From: Symbiotaphrina buchneri
Lineage: Eukaryota; Ascomycota; Symbiotaphrinales; Symbiotaphrinaceae
Length of the DNA stretch: 64,000 nucleotides
Direction of reading: 5' to 3'
Assembly: GCA_001599915.1 (NCBI GenBank)
Contig: BCIG01000002.1
Location: 434,001-498,000, forward strand
The position numbers were made by a program, and so were the translations under genes. The first letter of the stretch is position 1. Each line of letters begins with the position of its first letter. Below are positions 12,001 to 23,274 of the stretch, one piece after another. A model generated the notes under the pieces. That model did not search any database. It was given only the letters and a program-made list of their open reading frames with translations, and was not told the DNA's origin.

Positions 12001-13216
12001 GCCATACTGCACCCTGCCCGAGGCATGTTCATGGCTTGACTGGTCAACACACTTTGCCCACGGATTGGTTCAAATGCGCTCGTACTATTGTTGCCCATTG
12101 AACGGCTTGTCCGAACCTCTTGAAGCCGTGCGCCAACGTAGGAGTGTCGAAAAAGTTAAAGGTCGAGCATATCAGGCACGGCAGACGAGACCCGTGCTTA
12201 TCCGCTTTTGCTTACCAGCTCTTAGTACTGTTATGTCTATCACTTGTCGGTCAGGTTTGCGGTGCGATCGCCTCCACTCATTCACTACAAGTATCCCCTC
12301 CATGGAGGTGAAGACATACGAAGTCAATGCTTTGCGCCCGTCCTCCAGAAGTTCGATTAGATGTAGCAAATGCGATGAATATAAAACTATAAGGGTGATT
12401 TGGGAAACGGCTGTATTAAAAGTAGGCCAAATTGAACGCAATATAGTCGCAGTAATGCATTCTCTACGATCCGTGCTGGCCTTTGAGTTGCGCTTGGCTG
12501 CGCACAGGTGCCGGCTTGTCCAACTTCGCTTTGCAGAGCGAGCGCACTCCTCTTCCTCAACATCATCCTCCTCCTGCATGCCAGTCATCACAGACCACCA
12601 AAACCAGGAGGTAAGCATGCAGGAAATCGTCGCCTAACATCTCTGCTCATACTAGAACCTTGGCTTGTCAAAGATCTTTGCACTTCATTGGAAAATCGCA
12701 GTCTTCCAAAGCGGTCTGTAGCTGATCCGTACGAAGATACGAACCGTCGGGCTCAGCGGAAAGGACTTCAACCCCAAACGCAGCTGCCCTTCTTGGCTAT
12801 CTTTGTAAGTCATCCAAGTCTACCTCATCCAGCGATCTGCTATTAGGTCAGTCTTCGAGCTCCGTCCTCGTGTTCATCATGTAATCCCCTTGCTTGTCCT
12901 CATTCCGGGTCCGGGGCGAACCAAGCCTTCGTCCTGCCGTGCGTCGCACTGGCAGACGATCTCGGGATGGCCCTTTTGAAGGCCGTGAAACTTCATACTC
13001 TATCTGAGGCTTTCAATGGAGCCTCAATTTACTGACGGCTTTTCATGCTAGAGTGACGAAGTTCTCATTCCGACCGCTCGTCTTCGTACTCCTCGCATTT
13101 GCGACTTCGGCAGGGCTCGGCGGTAAAGTCGTCGACCACCCTCCCCGTCCTACTTCTATCTTCAATCGGTCGCTTTGCAAGCCCTGCACACACAATTGTG
13201 TCGGATATCTCCTGTG
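9028..13216. promoter_or_regulatory. Long divergent promoter without a gene
   Basis: About 4.2 kb between the divergent starts of the cyclin (-) and the Zn2Cys6 regulator (+). No frame has a recognisable protein or codon pattern. It contains many short GTAC-centred motifs: GTACGAAGTAC at 9816-9826, 10019-10029 and 11300-11310, TACGGAGTAC near 9920, and a GGTAAGGTAGGTAGG-type run near 10138-10165. A single ambiguous base (n) is at 9418. The role as a regulatory region is inferred from position and the lack of coding signal; lineage-specific transcripts cannot be excluded. Confidence 0.5.
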
Positions 13217-15494
13217 ATGGACGTTTCGAACCTCTTGTCACAAGAACCACTTCGGCGTGCTACGAGAACCTCGCAAGCGAACGGAGACCAAGGGATCGAC
13301 GCTCAACAAGAAATCGAAGTGTACCATCAATACCCGACAAGGCAGTCTATGGCTTCCTATCAACAGACTGCGTCTGACCCCAGGTACGCTGTGTCACCTG
13401 CGCGACAGGCACACTCTGCAAGTCCCAGCGGCCACAGTTCCTACAATATGTCCCCTTCCAGCCCAACGCCGAAACACGTATCGTTCGAGCTCCTCTTGCC
13501 TGAATCTCCCGATCGCCGTGCTCGCCTGCCTATGCGAGTACAGATATTCCCCCATGATACCACCGACTCGATCATTACGACCGTGAAGAACTTCTATGGT
13601 CTTTACGAGGGGCCCGGTGGCGCGGCAGGCGTTAGTTTCGAAGACGAGTATGGCAATACCTTGATTGCACGCTACGAAAATCTGAGGAACAACATGGTTG
13701 TCTACGTCAGAAGAATTCCAGACCAGTCTTCTCCTGACCGAGGCCAAAATCCATCGACTTATCGGTCCGGGTCATTAGTCGGGGCTCGTAAGCCCTCTGC
13801 ATCTGACGACATGTACTCTATGCCTCCCCCACAACCGGCGCAGATTTTAAGCTATGGGCAGCCGCCCTCTAGGCCAGCTTCTCGCGCTGCGAGGAACAGA
13901 AGTGTTTCACCTCAATCGGGCCGCGGCCGACGAAGTACTTCCGCGAACGCCAATCGCAGCCGCAATCGGAAGATAAAAAGCCGGGGCTCCAGCGCCCATG
14001 GCAGTGCGCAGGACATAAACAGTGACCTTGCGAATGGATATTATAGCGACAGTGATGGCGCCAATGGCTCGGTCACCAGCTCCCGTCAGGCAAAATCTGA
14101 TCAACTCGCCAGTGCCGACATTAGCCTTGATAACATTGTTGAGGGCGGGCGGCGAAAGCGGGCCAAGTTTGAGAGCTCTGTAAGTCACAAACCTATGGGG
14201 CTGATTCATTTGTACTGATTGTTCCCGTCTCTAGGAGCTGCCCCTGTTCGTCCCGCCACAGGTCCCGATGACGGCGTCGACCTCTTCCGTCTCGCCTCAA
14301 CGTCGCATCGACGGGGCCAATGTTCAGTCACCATATTCCCACCCGGGACAGCGTACGTTCGGTACATATAACATGCTACCCTCACCTCAAAGCTTTGGGC
14401 ATGGCGATGGTGTCAATGGATACCAGAATATACATTATGGTTCGTCGTACTCGACATCGGCCACGGCCCAGCCCACAAATCGCTATCCGAGCCGTAACAA
14501 CAACCTTCAGCCTACCGACCGCGCTTCAGTCGGAGGCCCACCTTCGACAAATGGCGTGTTGCCGACCCCAGATCCAACAGTTGCCAGCTGCATCTCAGAT
14601 GAAGATGTTGCCCTGCAATTGATGCGGCTTGGCGACATGTCTAACATATCTGCTGCCACCCGCAATTCAACTTCTACTCTTGATGATGCATTCAGTGGCA
14701 AGGCAGATGCTGCTTCCTCCACGGGTGCTACCAGTGAAAGTGAGGACGAGTTGGAACATGCTCTTCCACAGCTGAAATCGGAAACGAGCGCTGATGTGCA
14801 ACATGGTGGTTTGAAAAGGAAGTACCAACAGCTTGAAGATGCTCTTCCGAGTGTCGGCAGTACAGAAAGCGGCGAGGAAGCTGCGACTGGCTATGAGGAC
14901 GACCAGGACTACGAAGACGCTGTGAAGGATGACTTCGAGAATGGACTTATGGATGATTACGAGGAGGGTCGGCCCCCCAAACTGCAGAAGACAAAGCACA
15001 TGTCCAATGGTGCGGTCAAACCTCGCAGCGCAAATAAAGTGAAATCACAAAAGCCGCGAGCTCAAGTTTCCGCTAAATCGAAAGCTAAGACTCCAAAAAT
15101 ACCGATCACACCTGCACCTTCTGTGCAAGGGCACTCTCGCAAGACTTCTGCAGCATCTACAATCAATTTCCAACATCAGTTCGGCGAGGATGAAGAGGAT
15201 CTGTCTTCTAAGCCTCGGTGCCAGCGCTGTAGGAAGAGTAAGAAAGGTTGCGATCGTCAACGGCCATGTCAGAGATGCAAAGATGCGGGCATTGGAATCG
15301 AAGGATGCGTCAGCGAAGATGAAGGCAACGGCAGGAAAGGGAGATACGGGCGGCATATGGGTGTCCCCGTGAAGAAAAACATCGCTGCTGCTGTTCCCGC
15401 CTTTGAAACCGCCGCTCCGATGTCGGCAGATCCAGTTACGACTGGCATTGACACTCAAGAATCCCCTGATAAGGGCAAGAAGAGGAAAAGATAG
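13217..15494 (+). CDS. Zn(II)2Cys6-type transcription regulator with C-terminal cluster
   Basis: Fungal-type regulator. Exons 13217-14179 and 14235-15494 (55 bp GTAAGT intron) give 740 aa from the MDVSNLLS start. An in-frame ATG 14 codons upstream at 13175 is possible but less likely. Residues ~95-175 form an ordered region (VSFELLLPESPDRRARLPMR, then TTVKNFYGLYEGPG and ENLRNNMVVYVRR). This is followed by long basic and serine-rich disorder with YGQPPSRPAS repeats. The zinc cluster lies near the C-terminus (from residue 650): CQRCRKSKKGC, then CQRC and a final Cys nine residues later. The order C-X2-C-X6-C-X5-C-X2-C-X9-C is slightly longer at the end than usual. I recognise the general conserved C6 protein type, but not a named regulator or target pathway. 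Confidence 0.87.
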
Positions 15495-16958
15495 GCAACT
15501 GAGACTTGTCCACCTTGGCCTTTGTCTCACTACAATCCTCCAACGTGGGTCAAATTGCGCATGTTTCCGAAACTTGATTGCAACATCGGTCATGTTCTCC
15601 ATGCACGGAATCTCGTCGGAGAAGCGATAGTCAGCCTCTCCTTGGGCGATTTGCGACACCCCCGTTCAAATTGATCCCACATATATGAGTTGAGAGATGT
15701 TGCTGGCTTCAGTGTGTGGGCCAGCTCCGCTTCATATATGTACCCGGACTGGTCTGGCGATACTTGGATAGGCGTTTGGATCATTCACTTATGCTGGGAT
15801 CTCTTGAGTTGATGCTTCTTTGTCACAAGCTTCGTTCAGTGTCTTGATTTGCTCGAAAAGTTCTCGTTCTGCTTTGTGTTTGGGCTCCCAGAGGATCGAT
15901 ACTGTAGTGCAATACTTTGGTTGTACTAACCGGCAGCGGTCGCCTCATCGACCGGACTTAAGCCTCATTTCCTTACCTGTCATTGCGTTCTGGTCAGACG
16001 GTCCTGTTTTCTCTGCGTGACTGCGCACCGCTTGGTGCCAAGATCGCTATCATCTATCCCATGTCTGACAAGGCGTTGTAATGGGCCGGCTGTTGCCAGA
16101 AAGATCAAATTGGCTGATTGGGCAGTGTTTGTTCTTTAACGTGTCACATAGCTGTCCATCGTTCAGGGTTCGTAATCAATGAATGGTTTTATGGATCACT
16201 CTCACTGGGCGGGAACGGTTGTCGCTGGCCTATGTCGGCCGGACCATGCATTTCACTCTGTGCTAGGACTTTCCGCTGGTCTGAATGTCGGTATATGGAG
16301 GTCTGATTGCTTTCATCCAATAATACTAAGCTACCGGGGCTCATCGACAGCAAGTGAACGGGTCGATGCATGAAATCTGAACATAGTGGTAGACCATTTC
16401 CGCTTGACCGGCCCAGCTATAGACCGGAACGTACGCCAATGCCCGTCTCTTCTTGACCCTTCCCTGCAGGCAAGCCATTCCAGCGCATCAGAACTGAAAT
16501 GAAAGAGTTCACATTTATATGCCTTTATGCCTTACCAGCAATAACTTGGCGCACCGCCCGTGCGCTTTTGCAAGCGGGGAAGTGTCGTGTGTGGTCTCGA
16601 GTTCCCTCTTGTGGAGTAGCTCATCGTCTATACCGGATGCAGTGCTAGCGTCTACAAGCCTGCGCCAAAAATGCACCAGCTCGCCAGGTGCAGCTCGGTG
16701 CACGGACCACTCCATCAATTTATTGCACGAAGTTTGAGCAAAGGCTGAACTCATTCGTACTTCGGAGTGCCTTCGTCGATTTGTGAATGCTGAAGTGAAG
16801 AACGAAAGGAGTATTTGCCATGCCTCTCCACCATAAACCGATGACTCCGATGGCCATATTAAGGTGATATGCTCCTGATTTCTCTCTCTGGGTTGCTTCA
16901 AAGTTGTTCCTGTGTCGCTTTCTCTCCGGCCGCATTCTCCTCATCACCGGCGTCAACG
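15495..16958. other. Intergenic region between tandem genes
   Basis: About 1.46 kb holding the 3' end of the Zn2Cys6 gene and the promoter of the RPC53 gene. Short open frames are present, but none has a domain, a long run of codon bias or matching splice sites. No RNA gene was seen. Confidence 0.55.
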
Positions 16959-19038
16959 ATGCCTCCCAGAAAACCACAACCCCGCCGTCCTCCCACCAGA
17001 AGAGCTGCAGCTGCGGAAACCGGTGCAGCTGGTGAACAAAAGGAACAAGCGGCCTCAACCGAAGTTGACACTGAAGGGAATGCCGAACCTGGGGACAAGA
17101 CGACAGCGCTAAAGTCAGAAACAAGCAATGAAGAAGCAGCGCAGCACGCATCCTCGGCAACTGCTCGAGGTCCTGTGCAGCGTCTCGATTCGCTGTCGCG
17201 GCGACACCTCGCAGGAGGCGCGCGGGATGCGAGCGGCACACCGGAGCCCAAAACGTTGAAATTCCAACCTAAGCGTATCATTCGCCGAAGCAAAGAAGAG
17301 CGGGAAGCCAGCGAGAAGGCGGAGCTGGCACGACAACAAGCAAGACTTGCGACACAAAATGACGCCAAATCAGCCGTTCCATCGAGAGGCGGGTTGCGGG
17401 GGAGGGGCCGGGGNAGAGGAAGAGGAGGTCTAATACCTGGTGCTGGAAGAGGATATGGCCAGAGGTTTGGAGAAGGCATGGCCAGTGGACCTTTTGCCCT
17501 TGGCAGTGTCAGTACTGGTAAGCATAACCCTTGCCAGCTATTGATCCGGGAGAAGAGTATGGTCCTGATTCTGCTCATCGTTAGGCCCTTCGATGCAAGG
17601 CCATAACAAGGTGTCAAGACCAAGTGGCTTCGCACCACGTTCTACTAGGGTCAAACGGGAACCGCTTAAAGACAGAGAAGGCGAGGCGCGCGACGGCACC
17701 AAAGTCAAGCGCGAAACCTTGGATGATGTCTCATCCGAGGACTTAAGTGCGGATGAAGCACCTCGAATCAATATCGAGCAGATCAACCTCATCAGCGACG
17801 ATGAAGAGAACTCTGAGACCACACCCGGCAGAAGCAAAGGTAGGGCGAAGTCTGTCGCCCCTATCACGGGGTTGAAGCCGGTGCGGCTCGACAGGATAGA
17901 GCATGTCGACCGCACCACCTCTGTGAACACTGATGCAACCTCGAAAACATCTGCTGAGTTAAGGGAAAAGGCCAAGGCTGATGAAGGGGGCTTATTCGTT
18001 CCGGATGATGGCCCCGATACTCAAACTACAGCAGGGGGAAGGAGCAGTGACGTGGAATTTGTTGGCGATGGGCAAAAGGGAAAAACTGTCAATCATGGCG
18101 AAGGCGCAGAAAGGGACGAAAAGGGGGAAATACGTATAAAAGAGGAGCCCTCCGACGACCCCGGTGCCGATATCATGGCGGTAGACGCGTTGCCTACTGA
18201 TACAGCATCGATACCTGACAATCCATCTATAACAGCTACCGATAATGCTGTGCCATCCTCTCCGGAGCTTCATCTCAAGCAAAAGCCGAAACCCCGTACC
18301 TCACGTCACATACTCAAGTCTGACCATAAACCGATCTTACAAACTGAAGAAGATCGCGCCGAATGGGCTCGTCATGAGCATGATGTTCAGGTCTTGATGA
18401 AAGAGTTGGCCCTGCCCCAGACCGCTCAACCTAAGCCAGATCACTCGACAGGCGACCAGACGGAAGAAGAGAAGGCGAAGCTTCCCGAGAAGCGCGACAC
18501 CAGGGAAGGGAAGCTGTATTTGGTACAATTGCCGCCTGTCCTTCCTGGACTCAAGAACCCTGAAGAGGTCAAAACAGAAGATGTCGGTGAACCCGACATG
18601 ATGGAGATCGATGAACCTGCGCAACCTGCTCGGACCAAGTCTAAAGGCAAGGGTAAGGATACTACCAAGGTCAAGACTGAATCGAGGCAGTCTAAATTAC
18701 TGGATGCACCTTCTACCATCCTTCCGCGAGTGACGGCTCTCGACCCTAGCCATCCTCCTGGCTGCGTGGGCAAGCTTCGCGTACATCAGTCCGGCAAGAT
18801 TACCGTCCAATGGGGGGGTATTGATCTAGCACTTAGCCGGGGCTCTGACTCAACCTTCCTGCAAGATGTTATCGCGCGTGATTCCCTGCAGCCTGAAACC
18901 GAAGGAGGTGATGCGGGTGAAGGGGCATTCGGAGGTGCAGGGGCAGCCAGGGACAAACAGCGGAGCCAGTCACATGCTATGGGCCAGATCTCGGAGAAAC
19001 TCATTCTCACACCCAATTGGGATAAAATCTTCCGGTAG
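16959..19038 (+). CDS. RPC53: RNA polymerase III subunit RPC4 (Rpc53 family)
   Basis: Component of the TFIIF-like Rpc53-Rpc37 subcomplex of RNA polymerase III, needed for termination and reinitiation on tRNA and 5S genes. Exons 16959-17517 and 17585-19038 encode 670 aa. The diagnostic C-terminus is VGKLRVHQSGKITVQWGG, followed by a FLQD segment and AMGQISEKLILTPNWDKIF. N-terminal features are a basic MPPRKPQPRRPPTRR start, TLKFQPKRIIRRSKEER near residue 90-105 and an RGRGRxRGRG box. Yeast Rpc53 is ~420 aa; here an extra acidic and basic disordered middle explains the length. One ambiguous base at 17414 leaves one residue undetermined. The first intron is 67 bp with a GTAAGC donor. Identity rests on the C-terminal domain. 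Confidence 0.9.
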
Positions 19039-19549
19039 GTGTTAGATGGGCTCCGAGGCTTGGGGCGCCTTCGGAAGAAAGGTTACGAATGGACGGATGA
19101 ATTGCATTGTGTGGCGCCTTTGTATGTAGAAGCAGTCCCACGCGCTTGGTGAGACTCCAGTTGGTCTTGAAATCTTTCAATCTCATGGCATGGTCCGGCG
19201 CATTGGGATCTTCTAACCTTGAGCTGTTCCAAAATGTATTGCATTTGTGGTTCACGCGCAGGGTCTTGCCCTAAGAAATACTGCAATCGATGATAATCCA
19301 ACTCTTGCGTTTTGACTTCTTATCGTACAACAGTATCCTATTTACTTTTCGCTCGGGCAGCAGATCTGCCACTCCCTCTATGCAAGCCTGCACGCCGTCT
19401 CAAACAGTCTTCTTCCACGGATGCCACCTCCAAGGGTACCACTGAATGAAGACCCAATTGCCCAGCTTGGCGCATTATCCCCTTATCCCCTTCTCCTTAA
19501 TGTTTTTCAGGTGAATGTGTCACAGTAGCCATGCAAATCCACCAGCTAC
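19039..19549. other. Convergent intergenic region
   Basis: 511 bp between the RPC53 stop (+) and the stop of the Irc22-like gene (-). It holds two 3' UTRs; nothing else was recognised. Confidence 0.6.
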
Positions 19550-20485
19550 TTACTCGGCCTTGACAGTCCTCTTTTTGGTCGCTGGAGCACCACTGCGGAC
19601 TCTTTTGGCCTCTGGGCGTTTGATATGATGCTCAGGGATCCAGCTCTCATCATACGCTTTGGCACCACTGGTGACAGCAGGTCCATCCGCCCCCGTAACG
19701 GCAACCTGATCGCTAGGGTCAACCTTTTTAGACCCACGCGAGGATGCTTTCGCTCTTTCACCGCCCTTGCCACCACGCTTCTTTTGTGGGAAAAGGGAAG
19801 ATAGCCAGGTGGAGTAAATAAAGTAAGAGGTACCGGCAAAGGCTGACGCAAGGATCAGGTAAAGGAAGATACTGCCGGAGGAGCGGTTGTTAGATATATA
19901 TAAGCAATAAGCGGAAACACGCAACTTACAGCTGTGGGTCGAAGAAGCTGGTCTCAGGTTCAACAACAGTCACGGTTCCATTGAAGGCCGGCAGCGTATA
20001 GTACGTGTTCTCCGCGTCCACCAGGACAGCTGCGAGATTGAGCCTCAGATCTCTAGGCATCAAGTCGGTTGCGAAGGCATAGCTCAAGCTTTCCTTTTCC
20101 CCAGCAGGAATGGCCACGTTGTATCGGGTGGTTGTCAGATTGCGGACAACCTTGGGGGGCTCATCGAGGGTCCAAAGGGAACCGCCTAGAAAAGCCACCG
20201 TGACCGGTCCTGGCTCATCATTGGAGAATGACAGCACAACTTGCGTGGGATGCCCATTGACCAGTTTCACGCCAAATATTTCCGCGTGGGGAAAGGAGGC
20301 GCTGACAGATACGGCCAAATTGGGCGTGGTTGAAGGTGCTTCGACTTCCTCTTCCTAGAGAGGACCATCAGAAAGCACGTCAGATGCGCAAGTGGATGGG
20401 GTGGGCACTGTACCTCTAGTTGAGCAAAAGCACCAAGTGCTTGGAGGAGGAATAGGGAAAGCGATTGCAGCTTGAGGGAAAGCAT
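19550..20485 (-). CDS. Irc22/TRAP-alpha-like ER membrane protein
   Basis: Fungal relative of the translocon-associated protein alpha subunit (yeast Irc22). Minus-strand exons 20485-20414, 20354-19930 and 19871-19550 encode 272 aa with introns of 59 and 58 bp. Residues 1-22 form a signal peptide (MLSLKLQSLSLFLLQALGAF). A lumenal beta-rich domain follows, including ASFPHAEIFGVKLVNGHPTQ, VAFLGGSLWTLDEP and YNVAIPAGEKESLSYAF. A membrane span starts at residue ~166 (LIFLYLILASAFAGTSYFIY). The tail is cytosolic, basic and lysine/arginine-rich, ending RTVKAE. These are the parts of the family in the expected order. A role at the ER translocon is inferred from the family; yeast IRC22 itself is poorly characterised. 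Confidence 0.88.
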
Positions 20486-21097
20486 TATGCTTTAGTGGCA
20501 GGAGCAATTGGCGGGAGTGGGATGAAGAGACGACGATGTTAACACGATTTGGAAGAATACGAATACCTTACCGTGGCCGAAAATGACGATGGCGGGAGGT
20601 TTGGTTACGGTACCTTAGTCAGCCGTGGTTCTCGCTTGCTTTGCTATGTACCTAAATTACTTGGCAGGAGACCCCTTTGTGTGTACCTTACAGTACTCAG
20701 TTCCAGTTGTTGCAAAAGCATAACAACGTGATTTGCTGGCGGAGTTCGGTGTATTTACCTGAAGACTGCCTGGATCTTGTACGAGGCTTATGGTCTCTAT
20801 CTGTCCGACTTACCTACTGTACCACAATCGAAATACAGGGTGTTTGAAGTTTGCCTGTCTCCTGTTCCAGTCTAGCTCCAGGCAGCCTTACGCGCCGTGA
20901 CAGGTGCCATAGCTGTAGGAGCTGAAGCTCTCGGGCAACTGACTGCTTCTCCTCGTTTTAATTCACTGCTTGGGTTTGCAAACTTTCACTGCACATCCGT
21001 TCAGGATTACAGACCGTCCTGTAGCCTTTCTTTTGCTCAAAGGACGATATCCTCACTCTCCTTGTCTCTCACACCTGCACCCGCCTCCTTATTGAAC
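20486..21097. promoter_or_regulatory. Divergent promoter
   Basis: 612 bp between the divergent starts of the Irc22-like gene (-) and the CCCH gene (+). It contains GGTACC/CCTTAC-type motifs around 20600-20700. No coding signal was seen. Confidence 0.5.
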
Positions 21098-22755
21098 ATG
21101 CAGCACCAGGAAATGTCCCAGGACAGCAGTATCCAAGCTCTGCGTGAGCAGTTCGATACGTACAGGTCTGTGGAGGATTCAAAAAAACACTTTGATTGAG
21201 GTATGATATCATGGAACCCGAATCTGATACCAAGGCTTGATGTTCTCCGCAGGAGACATTGAATCAATATGATGCTCTCTGGAAAGAATACCGAAAGGTC
21301 TATCTTGATCATGAGAGAGAACGCCGTTTCAACCGCGAAGGACAAGAGCGAGAGATACTCATGGAGAAGGAAGTCAAGCGCCTCCGTGCTTTAATGGTCT
21401 GTCCTTCCTGTTGAAACCCAATGGACCCACTTTGATAGTCTTGCCACAGGACCGCAACCCTTTTATTTTAGTATTGCTTGACGGTGACGGAATGATTGTA
21501 GGTCTCTCTTTCAGATATAATCTGCCACTACTGACTTGTTCAAGTTCAAAGATGAGCTACTGAGAGCTGGCGAGCAAGGTGGGAAGGAAGCAGCAGGTCT
21601 CCTCCATAACCAAGTTATCGAATACGTGACTCAAACAGTCCCTGGGCTCTCACTTGATGTCAAATTGGTGGCCAAAATATATCTCAATTTGAAGGGTTTA
21701 GCAGACACCTGTGTCAAATCTGGAGTGGTGACTGACGCCGCAATCATCGAAGCCTTTACCCGTGGCTTCACCAATAGTCATCACCTCTTTGATGTCATTG
21801 ATGTTGGAAGCGGCAAAGAAAGAGCAGATGCGAAGATAACTGGTATGCTTGGGATTGGTTTCCTGTAAGCGGGCAACACACTGACGAGTTCATAGGAGTC
21901 TTCACTTTGAATCTTTATGATTCTCACTGCAGGCAGATTCTTTTTGGCTGCTCTCATGACAATGGATACGCCCGTTGTTTGGAGCAGATTGCGACCGATA
22001 CTGCAACCGCAGATCGTGTCACGTTAATCGAGGGAGTCGCTTTTGAAAAAGAGCTAGGAGCACTCCTTCCTACGTTCAAACACACCAAATTTGAAAATAT
22101 TTTCCGGAAAGAAAAGTTGGTCGCCTTTCAACGTTTCACGAAGACGGACTCTTCTGAAGCCCGATCGCCTTCCTCTGGGGGCGTACAACTTCGCACGGAA
22201 CAACCAAAGGGGTCATCGGTCGATCAGACGGCACTTTTGCCAGGCATTATGCGTACAACTACCACCACCACGCCTAGAGTCCTTTCCATGAGAACTATGA
22301 ACCCTGCTGTCCAGTCCTGGGTGTCAGCAGCAATGACGCCAGCGGTCCAATTAGTCTCGCCCCCGGCGACTCCACAGCCAATGACTTCAAAGGACCCTGA
22401 TGTGCTCCGCAATCGCCTCGGACAACGTGTCGATTCCGAGCTTCAATATGACAGGAAGGACTTGAAGCGAGTCAAGAATCTCAAGCTCTGTAACGTGCAC
22501 TTTCTCCGTGGGGACTGTCCATACTACGAATGCACGCATGATCATGGTTACAAGATAACGACGAGTGAGTTGATGACCCTTCGGTACATAAGTCGAATGA
22601 TGCCTTGTCGAATGGGATTAGAGTGCGATGATTCTAAGTGCATCTATGGCCATCATTGTTCGGCTGGAAATCCATGCATATTTGGAGACAACTGTAAATT
22701 TCCAGGGGAGATGCATAACGTGGATCAGAAGCCGGTCAAGACGGTGAGAATCTGA
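21098..22755 (+). CDS. CCCH zinc-finger protein with PIN/NYN-like domain, apparent frameshift
   Basis: Exons 21098-21200, 21253-21396, 21450-21497, 21545-21842 and 21896-22755. Exon 1 opens with a coiled-coil start (MQHQEMSQDSS, LREQFDTYR) but hits TGA just before the splice donor. Dropping one A of the A7 run at 21181-21187 would leave 483 codons in one frame. Exon 2 continues the coiled coil. Exons 3-4 carry a PFILVLLDGDG strand and a ...HHLFDVIDVGSGKERADAKI segment. These resemble the nuclease-like domain that precedes fungal CCCH fingers; I infer a PIN/NYN-like fold from pattern only. The C-terminus holds tandem fingers: C-X8-C-X4-C-X3-H (CNVHFLRGDC...H), then C-X5-C-X4-C-X3-H and a third CCCH-like unit. 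RNA binding is the likely activity. Intron 2 uses an unusual GTCTGT donor. Either the base call or the gene is damaged. Confidence 0.82.
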
Positions 22756-23157
22756 AGCAACGGGAGGTTGGGTTTCAGATTGCAGCTTCATTGAATTCAA
22801 CATTTCCACCATTTGTAAAAGGGCAACGAGTTCAGGTCCACCAGCGTAGTCTGAATCCCACCAGTCATACTGATCAAACTCCCGTAAATGTTATTATGAC
22901 CTCCTCGTGTAAAAGCAGAATAATTCCCAAAGAGAACAGCATGCATAGTGGTGGGTGCTGAACAGCTAGATAGGTCAAAGCAATGAATGTATCCACCGTA
23001 GCGTTATGTCAGTTGTCGGTGAGGTCAGGAAGCAAAGCTTTGTAGAAGAAAAATCAAAATTTTCCAAAGCAGCACGGCAGATGAATTAACGTTAGAAACA
23101 TGGAACGGAGATCAACATGCGGAAAAGCAAAAAGAAAAATAGCAAAAAAGAAAATTT
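22756..23157. other. Intergenic region
   Basis: About 400 bp of 3' UTR of the CCCH gene and sequence just downstream of the tRNA (minus strand). On the minus strand the tRNA should terminate in T-runs; the plus strand shows A-rich runs at 23123-23155, consistent with a Pol III terminator. Confidence 0.5.
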
Positions 23158-23274
23158 CGTCGTGGACAAGATTTGAACTTGCGCGGGCGAACCCATGAGA
23201 TGAACGGTGACCTTTTGAGAGGATTAAAGGCCGGAGATTCGAGTCTCACTCCTTAACCACTCGGACACCACGAC
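23158..23274 (-). tRNA. tRNA-Ser(CGA) with a 36 nt intron
   Basis: Minus-strand cloverleaf of serine type. The acceptor stem GTCGTGG pairs with CCACGAC, followed by discriminator G. The D arm is TCCGAGTGGTTAAGGA. The anticodon stem TGAGA pairs with TCTCA, with loop CTCGAAA once the intron is removed, so the anticodon is CGA (reads UCG). The long variable arm TGGGTTCGCCCG and T arm AAGTTCAAATCTT follow. The intron lies at plus positions 23202-23237, immediately 3' of anticodon position 37, the canonical site. The yeast CGA-serine tRNA has the same loop and also an intron. The plus-strand A-runs downstream act as the T-rich Pol III terminator. Confidence 0.95.

Noticed and set aside
12065-12637. 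190-codon plus-strand frame in the long promoter
   Set aside because: No family signature, mixed composition, no neighbours that join by splicing; similar chance frames exist on the other strand.
15045-15659. 204-codon minus-strand frame
   Set aside because: Antisense to the zinc-cluster exon, whose cysteine pattern fixes the real frame.
17414-17414. Ambiguous base in the RPC53 exon as a possible frameshift
   Set aside because: The frame is open on both sides and continues through the RGRG box; one unknown base only hides one residue.
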